Of a DNA stretch of 64,000 bases, positions 24,638 through 36,509 are shown piece after piece. Every line of letters begins with the position of its first letter. Position 1 is the stretch's first letter. Origin of the DNA: Hofstenia miamia (lineage: Eukaryota; Xenacoelomorpha; Acoela); NCBI GenBank assembly GCA_004352715.1, contig SCFE01000090.1, forward strand, positions 683,196 to 747,195, given 5' to 3'. Position numbers and translations under genes: made by a program. The notes below the pieces were generated by a model. The model saw only the letters and a program-made list of their open reading frames with translations. It had not been told where the DNA came from and did not search any database.

Positions 24638-27600
24638 CAATGCAAATCTAATTTACCGCCAGAAACTAGTCAAAAACCGTTTGGTATTAGCTGTCGCCTA
24701 CCAACAACCGGCCCCGACCTTGAAATTCTCGACTGATTTCAACTGATAGAATCAATCATTAAATCATCTCATTAACCATAATAAAGAGCTATTGAGTGTA
24801 AAATAGTTGTATATACTCAAGAAACGCAATATTTCTTTATTTGACATGTCCAGCAAAAATAAATACGCTTGAAGAGTTCACTAGTAACCAATGATTTAAA
24901 AGTACATAATTCCTGCAAGTCTTCTAATTTAAAACATCATAAACAAAGTTAATATTCTACGTCAACGAAGTACACGCGAGTCATTAGGCTTCCAGAACAC
25001 TAAACGTCAGCTCTGTATGATAAATTTTTGTTATTTATGCTATAGTTACTTTCAAACGAGGACAGTTTAATGATGGAAAATTATTGTTTTTAAATATAGT
25101 TGTCAAATGAATTAGAGTAATTTGAAAATATTATTAAATGTTATTATTAAATCACAGACATAACACGCCATTGGAAATATAGATAGCGCCAAATAGTATT
25201 TTGTTTGTAAACGTGTGTATTAATGGTTGCATTAGAATTTATTGATTGTATTTCTGAACTGAAACACTTCTCTCCTTAGACCACACGGATATTGATTCTA
25301 CAAATTTCAATTAAATTGAATTTTCTTCAAAACAATATTCATTTGGGCCGTCATTAATTAATATTATAAATCATATACATTTTAATTCCTATTCAAATTA
25401 CGATTGAATTAGAAAAGAATTCAATGCATACCTTCCCCGGACTATAGAATTCACTGTGAATAATTCATATATTCAAATGGGAAGTTGTTATTATAAAAAT
25501 TTAATATCATGTCATTCATATATTATATAAGCACACACAAGATTCAGAAATTTCTTTATTAAATTCACATTACATATCATAGTTGTAAAAAGTCCGATCA
25601 AGCTTGGGTTGTGTCGGGATCGGTTGGGTTGCAGATATCATTTTTTCTAAATACTGAAATGTACTCATATATCTAAGTGAAATTCATAGACATATAGATG
25701 ATTAATTGGAAAATGAAACTATATGATTGATTCATTATTTGCAACTTCAATTCAGTACTCCATGATTATTATGAATAACTTCAATGAAGCTTCAATAATG
25801 AGAGTAACAAAAGCTACCTTAAAGAAAACATTTTTTAAAACTAATATCTCGAGATTCCCGGTGCTCAAGCATCAAGCGCACAATCAGAGCGTAACTGTTT
25901 CTCATTTGGACTGACTGACGAAGACATGCAATCAGGTCATTCAGCCGAAAAACATGATGCCCAGAATGGCCGTGGTGATGGATTTCGCCACCCCATTCAA
26001 AAGTTGAAACTGGATCTAGAAATCGAACGCAGACCCAACCCAGCCCTAATTGGCTAAATTCCAGAATCACACCTAAACACCAATTTAATCGAGCAGCTCA
26101 AACCCAATCTTCAGATCTAAACCTAATTTGGTGCACGATTTAATTCAAAAAATTAAAAAATGGAATTTTTTATAGGTATACACATATTAAACCGAATTCT
26201 CCTAGTTATTTTCAAAATTTGTGATGGTTTCCCCAAATAATTTTGTTTATAATTGCATAGGAATGAATTCTCTTTGAATGAATTATTTCAATAAAGTTTA
26301 AAATTTAAAACATGTGTATCAACGATGGTTAAAAAAATCAAAGGCTTTATTACCAATATTGTTATTAGAGCAACGTATTTTAAAAGGATCTCTCAATTAT
26401 GAAAAACCGAATGTGCTATTATCTAAAATTTCAAATAAGTTTTATGTTGGTCTAAGATACCCAAAAGGCCAACAACTGTCGCTTTAATGTTAACCAGTAA
26501 GTCGCCTTCATTCATTCCTTAATAGCCACCAAAATGCATTTAACCAATTAACAAGCCTAAAGCTCATATTGTATCACATGCCAATCAGGTTTTTGGCAGG
26601 ATAAGCAACGACTGGTGCTTAGTATTGGCAGACATAATGCCTAAATAATTAGCACATTAAGTTCTTTCTTGATCTTCATGATTTTGACAAGATTATGATT
26701 TTCATTAAATGATCGTATATTTTGCACTGAAGGCATAAATCTCTGAGAGGGTAATTAAATTACAGGTTGGAGGTATTATAATTTCTGCTCATTAATAATC
26801 TTGGAGTTTCACTACTTGATTGACAGAAAGAAATAGTCATTGCTGAATTTAAATTAGTTTGAAAATCTAAACATAAAAACATCCTTTTTCTAATTAGTAC
26901 TGTTTTCCACTAGGCCTTGACAAATCTCTACTAAAGGAATTGACTTCCATTATTTCCCTAAGAATTATTAGTTTTTAATGCACTAAATTTAATTTTCTTA
27001 AGTGAAAATTTAAGAATAAAGACAACATATTGTAAGAACTTTAAACTTAAATATTTAGTTATTCATAAGGTATTTATCGATTTGTCCTAAATTATGGAAT
27101 GATCTCAAAGTGACAAATTATGATGAAAACAATAAAATATTTTAAGAAAAATAAAGGAAACCTTACTAAGAATGCAATCATTATTTTTAATGAATACTCA
27201 TTTTGCATGAATTTTAAGCACTCTAAATAAGGTGACTTATATACACTGAATAGGTCTATTTTTGTGTATTTATATTTTTGTTTACTATAAATTTATAAGA
27301 CAGAAAGTTGTCATTTTAATGTAAATTTTTGTTAAGAGTTACCATGTTCTATGTTAAGTTATTATTTTATAATAGTAAATTGCAATTATTTGAAATTAAA
27401 ATCATTTAAACATATTTCATGTAACATAAAAAATGTATAAAGAATAAATAAATAGTTTGCAAAATAAATGTATGTGAACACATTTAAATTCTGTGAAACT
27501 ATTATAATTTATCACTATAAAGTATTGATTTTACAATATTTTTAAGGATGCTTTTGACACAACTCTGAATGATATCATTTCATTTTAAACTAACATAGCA

Positions 27601-30377
27601 TTTACTTGGTAACTATATCTTAGAATATTGTTATAAAATAAAAAGGTAAGTGAAAATTAAAAACATGATTAACACAATTTATTGTGTCCTGCGCATTAAA
27701 ATAGAAACATGAATCATTGAGATAGTAAGCAATTTTTGAAAAAACTTCAATAAAAATAGGTTTTGAAATAGGCCCTACAACTGCAAATGCATCCTTAGCT
27801 CCTATACTAGACGGCTTTATGGATAAATTTTGAAAACATTAATTAATTTCTTATTAATCACGACTCAATCAACAAATGTATGTTGCCTTTGAATCATTGT
27901 CAAATGCGTTCTTAATACTATATGAACGTATTTTATTGCTGTCAGCAACTATTTGTCGCCTTGAACATTATTAAATAAAGGAATTATAAATCCGTCTGTT
28001 TTGTTTTGCTTTGTCTGTATATTTTGACGACCGCCTTAATTTAGCGTCCTTAAATAATTTCTTTTAGTCGTGGTTATGGAAACTCTAAAATAACATCTAA
28101 CTGGTATAGTTTTCCGCTATTAACTTTAAAGTAACCCACCTGTTGCCCTTCGCTGTTGCCCATTTTGTGTTTATTTGACGACAGAAACCTCCTTTTTTCT
28201 CAGCATGACTGTTTGTTAAATAATGTAGAAACACCTCATTTCGCCAATAAACATTATCAAAATGTAGCTTTTGTTATCATCAATACAAAGAAAGATAGTG
28301 ATAGTTACATTCAAAAGTTCATTTAACCCTGCTAGCCTCGTGCTTTTCAGAACTTTAAAACCCTAATGGAACACATAATGCTCCACTTCTTTAGTATTTC
28401 ATAGGATTGAGCTATTAACATCAAATTCCAAAATTTTTGATTTCATGAACTGACGTGACGAAATATGTCAACAATTAGAGGATTTCCAAAAAAATGGATA
28501 CTTTACATATAGTTTAATACTAAGAAAGTTTAGAAGTAAAAATGGTATTTTTGACAATATTGATAAAACTAATTGAATAATGGGAAAGAAATTTCACATG
28601 GAAACAATATTGCGCCAATAAACCAGGGGAACTCAAACATAACCATAAAGTTTCAGGTTAGACTACCCACCGGTTAATTTGCTTCGCAACGTCGTGTTTC
28701 GCTATGAAAAGGTTTCAGAAAGTTACGGTTGTAACGGAATAATATATAGCAATGTTGGTAGGTGGAACTCTATCAAATGAGTTTCTGCAAGTTCAGAAAT
28801 GCATAGTCGACTGTATGGTTCATTATAATTATAGAGCTAAGATGTTTATATGTTCAGCAACAATTAAAAAGGTACTTGACTTTATTAAAAAAAGACTTTG
28901 GTGGTCGTTAATTCAATTTGATTATCAACTTGATTAGATACTCAAATACAGATTCCATTGTCGGATAAATAATACAGTTTTGATTCTACCGTAGTTCTAG
29001 TATTTAAGAACAATCTGGTTTTGGTAACCACTTTATCTTCAAAAGGTAATAGTCAATAAAATTCACTAAAATGGTGTTGATAAACTTTGAATTCAAAGCT
29101 GTAGAGCAACAGCCGTATTTATACAACTTCTTATTGTAGTGCGTACTTCAAAATCTTATAGTTTCATTGCATTTTTTCAATAAGAATATATATATATATA
29201 TATTCCAAACAACAAGTTCTTCACTTAAAGCGTGATGACTATACATTGAATTTTATCCTGCCAAGAGCAAAGCGTACTTTTGCATAAAAAAGTAAATAAA
29301 TACGTTAAATTTACTTGATTAAATTTACCTTACTTAATTATTAATAAACTGTTGAAGGTATAATAACGTTAAAAATTCATAAATTAATATAAACAAGCAA
29401 AAGTCAATTATTAACACAATAAAGATAATTCAATTTATATAAACAATAGAAACAAAACCATCAGTGAAAATTGAAGAACATCACATTTGAAAACATATAC
29501 TACTTTTATTTTTATTGCTTCGATATATATATATGCACATATTTCATAAGGAAACTCAACAGCTGAAGATAAGTGTTCATCTAAAATTATTGTTGTGCAA
29601 GCAATTGGCTGTATACATTATAAATACTGTTTATTTATATTTTAATAGTGATTAGTATACAGTTTTATCATATTTATTCTTTCTTGCTGACAGAGTTATG
29701 ACACTGTTTATAATAAATTCTGAAACCAAAATGTTTAAATATTTGCAATGCAGGTATATGAAACGAAAGAGTTCAAATCAAAAAAAAATGAAGAAATATG
29801 TGAAGTGTAGTAGCATTATTATAAATCTAAAAACAAATATTTCTGATACTTCTAATTGCATTGATGAAAAATTCTGAAAATACTAAGTTTCTCATTGTGA
29901 ATTTTACTTAACTGCTACATAGCGTTCTGTGGTCTGACCAATAAAAGCAGAAACAAGTAACTACCAGCAAATCATGATGCTTTTTCATTTGTATGTAATT
30001 TTTTTTTCTGTGCCAATTGGAAAAAAAACAGCTAACCAAGTTACATAAAATGTGACATGGCACTTCTTGAAATCTTACGTAAGGTTCAAGGAAACATACA
30101 TACAGTACAATTGTAGTTTATTATATATGCACACAGATACCTTATTTATCCATGAAGGACATTTTTAAGGAGCCTGATACAGGGACATATGATGGAAGCA
30201 CAATGTCTAATAAAAAATTAAAACATCATTTGCATTCGCAGTATCAACGAACCTGGTGCAAAAAATCGAAGCTATAACGTAAATCATTGCAAAGATAATG
30301 GGTTAAGAAAGGTGGCTGCATATTTCTTTTCTTTCAAGGCTTTACATTTATTAAAAACCCTGTGAGTCATTCGTAGT
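24630..30377. other. AT-rich non-coding DNA
   Basis: I see no supported gene in about 5.7 kb. A short GC-richer patch at 25850-26120 opens frames on both strands (minus 26070-25819 among them), but none matches a family I can name with confidence. A small (TA)n tract lies at about 29186-29203. Confidence 0.5.
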
Positions 30378-31716
30378 AATTTCACTTTCACACTTATTTC
30401 ATTGGAAAATTTTTCGTAGATATTGCGAAAACCTATCTTTTGTATTTGAATTGTCTGAAGTAGCTGCTTAATTTAATAGGATCACTGGATGTTTTAAGAC
30501 TATAAATCGGTTTCCGGATTACTAAGCAAAGGTGATTATTGCATACTGAATGAATTATTAGCAAAAAGCTATCTAGTGATAAAGAATGATATGTTTACAA
30601 ACAAATGGAATACTATCAAAATATACAGAAATTGTTAACTCTCAAAGAGAAAACCAAATTCAAAGGAAAAATTCCAAATTCAAGTCGAGCAGAAAGGCAA
30701 GTTGAAGTTTTGGAATTAAAACCAGATGACCAGCAAGCGTTTTAACCTAAAGACTACAGTCAAGGTCAATGAAAACACAAATCCACAAATCCGTTTAGAC
30801 ACAAAATGACAGATAAGCCTAGGCTACTAGGATCTTCACGAGGCATTTATCAAATTTTCTAAAGCTAATATTATTTACAAATTTCTGTGAATAAAATAAA
30901 TGCTGTTATCCTATCCTAATAAAGAAAAAAGATGATTTGCTTGGTGGCGGAGTTTTTGAATAATAGATTGAGTGTAAACTTATTTCAATAAACTAAAACG
31001 GAATTTTCATCTAAGGATGCATTCAGAAACATTGCAACATAAATTGATGCAATTTTATATTAGTATTGAAATTAGAAAGGTATTACATCAATTATTTAGC
31101 AAATTTAATATTGCAATAATTAAAAAACCTGGCCCTATTCCATTTCCAATGATGAGAATATCTCTGTTCAGTGCATCTTTAAAAAAGCATTATGTTATTA
31201 TATATACAACACATCAAAATATGTGTAAGCGCGTACATTGCTGTTATATATTCTATATTTACGATAACATAATAATTAAATAAAAATTTTTGAATTTATT
31301 CTTATAGAAATTTTTAATTAAATTCCATTCAATCGTATAATAATGATGTACTATTAACCCTAATCTTAGTATAAACTTTTTAAAATTTATAATTGTTTCT
31401 TAAAAAAGTTTTTAAGAGCTCATAGCTCAAGAACTAACAAAGATGTCCAAAATCAGAAAACTATTCAAGAGAAAAATGTATGGTACTTTAGCAGAACTGG
31501 GTATGGGGATATGTCACTATCCCATTTCGACTTATTTGGTGGAAAACCCATGGCAATACCACAAAAATCTCTCAAATATAGAAATATAGATAAATCTTCA
31601 CGGTTAAATACAGATTGTAAATTATGAATGCAAACACATATTTAAACTCCATTATCCAATGACAGTTAGATTAGGGGAGACCGGAGCAAAGCGGGACATG
31701 TAAGGGATATGTGGTA
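30378..31716. repeat. First copy of an exact 1339-bp duplication (likely assembly artefact)
   Basis: This segment is repeated at 32267-33605 with an offset of 1889. It looks base-for-base identical wherever compared, including identical 88-residue open frames at 31017 and 32906. Both ends of the second copy are single N characters (32266 and 33606). The segment includes the first 43 bases of the TA-flanked transposon starting at 31674. Confidence 0.9.
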
Positions 31717-32265
31717 TTTGATGTGTAAAATCAGTGGCAATTGCCTGACTACCACCATAACTCTATAGAGTGAAGACATGCATAACCACACAATACATCA
31801 ATGCTAACTCAACTGGACATGCTGAATAATCTTAGCGCTTTAAAAAATGATGAGCGTCCTTCTTGCCCCCGCATAATAAGGGCAAGAAGGGACGACTAAT
31901 TAAACTTTTTTAGGTGTTTATTTCTAGCCAAAAAATGGGTTTGATAATTCACAAAATCACAGATTCTGTGCAGAAATTATCAAAATATACACTTTATATA
32001 TATATATTTTTGAATGGTTTCCTCCAAATGTTGGGTATTCCAAGATAACCTTGAACTCTTTCTTTTATAATTGCGTACCATAGTAATTTTATCCTAAAAT
32101 GAACAGTTTTAATACATGTGATTAAAAAATGTCGGAATTTATAATAATGTCACATCAAATATTGATGAGTTGCATGCAAAAATATGAACTGGGGCATTCC
32201 TGTCCCGCCTTACCCCAAATGATGTCAAATAATTAATGCACATTCTCAACAAAAATACTAAACAA
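31674..32265. mobile_element. Non-autonomous TA-flanked transposon, copy 1 (right end lost at an N join)
   Basis: The element starts GGGGAGACCGGAGCAAAGCG directly after TA (31672-31673) and stays alignable to the complete copy at 33787-34686, with small differences, until the N at 32266. Internally it holds a hairpin at about 31856-31895 (GTCCTTCTTGCCC pairing with GGGCAAGAAGGGAC). It encodes no recognisable protein. It was cut off by the assembly join, not necessarily in the genome. Confidence 0.8.
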
Positions 32266-32266
32266 N

Positions 32267-33605
32267 AATTTCACTTTCACACTTATTTCATTGGAAAATT
32301 TTTCGTAGATATTGCGAAAACCTATCTTTTGTATTTGAATTGTCTGAAGTAGCTGCTTAATTTAATAGGATCACTGGATGTTTTAAGACTATAAATCGGT
32401 TTCCGGATTACTAAGCAAAGGTGATTATTGCATACTGAATGAATTATTAGCAAAAAGCTATCTAGTGATAAAGAATGATATGTTTACAAACAAATGGAAT
32501 ACTATCAAAATATACAGAAATTGTTAACTCTCAAAGAGAAAACCAAATTCAAAGGAAAAATTCCAAATTCAAGTCGAGCAGAAAGGCAAGTTGAAGTTTT
32601 GGAATTAAAACCAGATGACCAGCAAGCGTTTTAACCTAAAGACTACAGTCAAGGTCAATGAAAACACAAATCCACAAATCCGTTTAGACACAAAATGACA
32701 GATAAGCCTAGGCTACTAGGATCTTCACGAGGCATTTATCAAATTTTCTAAAGCTAATATTATTTACAAATTTCTGTGAATAAAATAAATGCTGTTATCC
32801 TATCCTAATAAAGAAAAAAGATGATTTGCTTGGTGGCGGAGTTTTTGAATAATAGATTGAGTGTAAACTTATTTCAATAAACTAAAACGGAATTTTCATC
32901 TAAGGATGCATTCAGAAACATTGCAACATAAATTGATGCAATTTTATATTAGTATTGAAATTAGAAAGGTATTACATCAATTATTTAGCAAATTTAATAT
33001 TGCAATAATTAAAAAACCTGGCCCTATTCCATTTCCAATGATGAGAATATCTCTGTTCAGTGCATCTTTAAAAAAGCATTATGTTATTATATATACAACA
33101 CATCAAAATATGTGTAAGCGCGTACATTGCTGTTATATATTCTATATTTACGATAACATAATAATTAAATAAAAATTTTTGAATTTATTCTTATAGAAAT
33201 TTTTAATTAAATTCCATTCAATCGTATAATAATGATGTACTATTAACCCTAATCTTAGTATAAACTTTTTAAAATTTATAATTGTTTCTTAAAAAAGTTT
33301 TTAAGAGCTCATAGCTCAAGAACTAACAAAGATGTCCAAAATCAGAAAACTATTCAAGAGAAAAATGTATGGTACTTTAGCAGAACTGGGTATGGGGATA
33401 TGTCACTATCCCATTTCGACTTATTTGGTGGAAAACCCATGGCAATACCACAAAAATCTCTCAAATATAGAAATATAGATAAATCTTCACGGTTAAATAC
33501 AGATTGTAAATTATGAATGCAAACACATATTTAAACTCCATTATCCAATGACAGTTAGATTAGGGGAGACCGGAGCAAAGCGGGACATGTAAGGGATATG
33601 TGGTA
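32267..33605. repeat. Second copy of the exact 1339-bp duplication
   Basis: Identical to 30378-31716 and bounded on both sides by a single N. The most economical explanation is a contig placed twice, or an unmerged overlap, during scaffolding. Confidence 0.9.
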
Positions 33606-33786
33606 NCTTACCCTTCTGTAGTTGATAACGCAATCTAGTATGCCACCTCTTGCTATAATGAGCACTGTATAATTAATTGAATGGTTTTCAGCAAGGTGTT
33701 CCATCCTTAGGAAAACATGCTATACACACTTCCAAATGTGTTCGGAACTCAGCCAAGCTATACCAACTTACGAATTACAATTAATA

Positions 33787-34686
33787 GGGGAGACCGGGGC
33801 AAAGCGGGACATGTAAGGGATATGTGGTATTTGATGTGTAAAATCAGTGGCAATTGCCTGACTACCACCATAACTCTATAGAGTGAAGAAATGCCTAACC
33901 ACACAATACATCAATGCTAACTCAACTGGACATGCTGAATACTCTTAGCGGTTTTAAAAAATGATGTGTGTCCCTTCTGTCCCTGCATAATAGGGGCAAG
34001 AAGGGACGACTAATTGAACTTTCTTAGGTGTTTATTTCTAACCAAAAATGAGTTTGGTAATTCACAACATCATAGAATCTGTGAAGAAATTATCAAAATA
34101 TACACTTTATATATATTTTTGAATGGTTTCCTCCGAATGTTGGGTATTGCAAGATAAGCTTGAACTCTTTCGTTTATAATTGCGTACCATATTAATTTAT
34201 CCTAAAATTAAGGGTTTTAATACATGTGATTAAAAAATGTCGGAATATATAATGTCACATCAAATATTGATGAGTTGCATGCAAAAATAGGAACTGGGCC
34301 ATTGCTGTCCCGTCTTACCCCAAATGATGTCAAATAATAAATGCACATTCTCAACAAAAATACTAAACAATATTTGCGTTCGTTTATTGTGAACATCTGC
34401 AACATGCTTGCATTATTTACATTAACACCTTTCCAGAATATTGGAATAAATTTTTTTATATTTATATAGATTAATTTAAATGAGCAATATTGCATCAAAA
34501 AGTACAACCACAAATAATTACCCCAGTGAACGTAATCCACGTGCAATAAATGAATTAGGTAGGTTCGTGTAAATGCATAACGTATCGAATTACTGAACTT
34601 GTTAACAAAATAGCGTTGTTGTATTTTTCTATCTAATAATACAAAGTCCCTTTTTGCCGCGCAGTCCCTCTTTGCCCCGGTCTCCC
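33787..34686. mobile_element. Non-autonomous TA-flanked transposon, complete copy, 900 bp
   Basis: The left end GGGGAGACCGGGGCAAAGCG (33787) is inverted at the right end, which reads inwards GGGAGACCGGGGCAAAGAGG. TA flanks both sides (33785-33786 and 34687-34688), the signature of a TA-targeting DNA transposon. The word GGGGCAARRRGGGAC or its complement recurs inside at about 33972-34008 (as a hairpin), 34305-34321 and 34646-34660, as expected of repeated transposase-binding sites. Open frames within it have no known domain. The superfamily is not assigned; a TA duplication suits Tc1/mariner-related groups among others. Confidence 0.85.
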
Positions 34687-34688
34687 TA

Positions 34689-35545
34689 CTGCTTTGAATA
34701 AGAAAACCTGTAGTTAATCCCAGATAGAATCTTCATAAAATTGGTACTGGATTGTGTTACCTGCCTGTTTTATTGCTTGTATGTTGCTTATATGAAGTAG
34801 TCTTTGGAAAATTTCTTATATAAGGAAAATTTTCTTCACCTAATCTACAGACACTTTTAGCCCGGCCGCACGTCAGTAGAATTTTTAAGTAGTAAACCTC
34901 TTTTATTGAAACTCGGGTATTAAGATTGAGGAGAAAATCGTAAAGATGACAAGCTACATTGAATCAGTTGAAAAAACCAGTGGGTTTGCAACCGCAAATG
35001 GCATACGAGCTCAAATCTTAGAGAGAAGTGTTCAGTTACCGGCAATATTGCTAATATAGAATTTGCATTATTTTTGACAATGCACCAAAAGCCTAGGAAA
35101 CAGCAGCACACACGCTTGGATGCCGAACTGATGAAAAGTCTAACAAATGTGCCAATGAAGTTCTGGAAGAACCAGGCAATTTTCCAATTCTACTAGAAAA
35201 TAAGCTCTAATAAGCATGGTATATCATGAAGATTAATCTGAATCAGTGGGTAGTGCCTCAGAAATTGAAAGGTTTTTTTAATATGTGTATATTTCCTTGA
35301 ACATAGATTTTTCTTGTAAAATATCTTGTTCAATGATCTTCTATTTCTGTGGCAAATTTCAAATCATTTCCCCACCAAAGCCCATTTTAATTCATTTTAA
35401 TGGGAAAAACTTATGGGTTTCCCACCCAACTGCCCAGCCCTATACCTTAGACAATACATCCTATGAATTAAAATAGGCACAGCTTGCTACAAATGAATAG
35501 TATTCTAGTATTGCAAATACATCAGCCTTTATCTTTATCAATTAA
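34689..35545. other. Region upstream of the hAT pseudogene, no clear gene
   Basis: Somewhat less A/T-rich than average. It may hold eroded upstream parts of the hAT element, but no BED finger or N-terminal hAT motif can be read. Confidence 0.35.
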
Positions 35546-35905
35546 GGCTGCTATCAAAAATATCAAAGTTGTTCAATGTTTGACAGAGTTGAAATTAAAC
35601 CAAGTGTTGTTATTACTCCCTCCCTTGATCGTGGAAATGATACTCTTGAAATAATCGCCTATATCAAACCACGATTAGAAAATACCGGTTTCACTGGTAA
35701 TGATAATATCAAAGGAAAAGGAATGGACATTTAATCCGAATTCCGAATTGTATTCCAAGTTACGAAATGTCAAGTAACATCGGCTGCAGTTGAGAGATGT
35801 ATCCCTATGTTCAGAAATCTCTTGGCCTATGACAGAAATCCTAACCACAATAATATATGGACATTTATGTGCTGTTATTACAATTTAGTGACGCAGTTGC
35901 TTTAA
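35546..35905 (+). pseudogene. hAT transposase C-terminal remnant
   Basis: A single plus frame of 120 codons, interrupted by one in-frame stop at 35732-35734, ends at the stop at 35903. The start of the readable block is GCYQKYQSCSMFDRVEIKPS. After the internal stop it reads VTSAAVERCIPMFRNLLAYD and RNPNHNNIWTFMCCYYN. This matches the conserved hAT dimerisation tail, where a hydrophobic Ser-x-x-VER-x-(F/I)S block is followed by an Arg-containing helix and an Asn-Ile segment. The catalytic RNase-H-like core is not visible upstream. A hAT-like end lies downstream at about 36475-36495. This is a decayed copy whose last codons were later copied by a local tandem duplication. Confidence 0.65.
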
Positions 35906-36449
35906 AAATTTATCTTACTATTATTTAAGTTTTTGTATTTGTTTTAAATCATGTTATCAGTAACAGAAAAACGTTTTATATTCCTTAAATTTATCATTTT
36001 GAAAATGGTTGGTAATATTTTAGGGTATATTAAACTAAATTTTGTCATAAAAATAAGGTCATATTTTGTTTTTTAAAGTCATTTCTGGTTGCCCTAGTAA
36101 TAATTGAACAATACATTATCCGGTATTTGGCAGATAAATTATCCCCTAACCAGAATAATATATGGACATTTATGTGCTGTTATTACAATTTAGTGACGCA
36201 GTTGCTTTAAAAATTTATCTTACTATTATTTAAGTTTTTGTATTTGTTTTAAATCATGTTCTCAGTAATAGAAAAACGTTTTATATTCCTTAAATTCATC
36301 ATTTTGAAAATGGATGGTCATATTTTAGGGTATATTAAACTAAATTTTGTCATAAAAATAAGGTAATATTTTGTTTTTTTAAAGTCATTTCTGGTTGCCC
36401 TAGTAATAATTGAACAATACATTATCCGGTATTTGGCAGATAAATTATT
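35840..36449. repeat. Tandem duplication, ~305-bp unit
   Basis: The segment starting CTAACCACAATAATATATGG (35841) is repeated from 36146 with an offset of 305. The two units differ at scattered positions, so this is a real, aged duplication and no N separates them. Each unit contains the last codons of the hAT reading frame and its 3' untranslated region. Confidence 0.85.
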
Positions 36450-36474
36450 CTGTATTCAGTATATTCAATTCGCT

Positions 36475-36495
36475 ATTCGGATCCCATCCCTAATA
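36475..36495 (-). repeat. Probable hAT right terminal end
   Basis: CGGATCCCATCCCTA read inwards is TAGGGATGGGATCCG, the TAGGG/CAGGG-type start common to hAT ends. It lies about 590 bases downstream of the hAT stop codon. No left-hand partner or 8-bp duplication was found, and a (TA)n tract follows immediately. Confidence 0.45.
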
Positions 36496-36509
36496 TATAT
36501 ATATATAAA

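Noticed and set aside
25819-26120. GC-richer patch with frames reminiscent of mariner motifs (for example SSDLNLIW)
   Set aside because: Isolated short matches in different frames without the order or spacing of a transposase.
31017-31283. 88-residue open frame present twice, seemingly conserved
   Set aside because: The second copy (32906-33172) is inside an exact N-bounded duplication, so identity reflects assembly, not selection; no domain is recognised.
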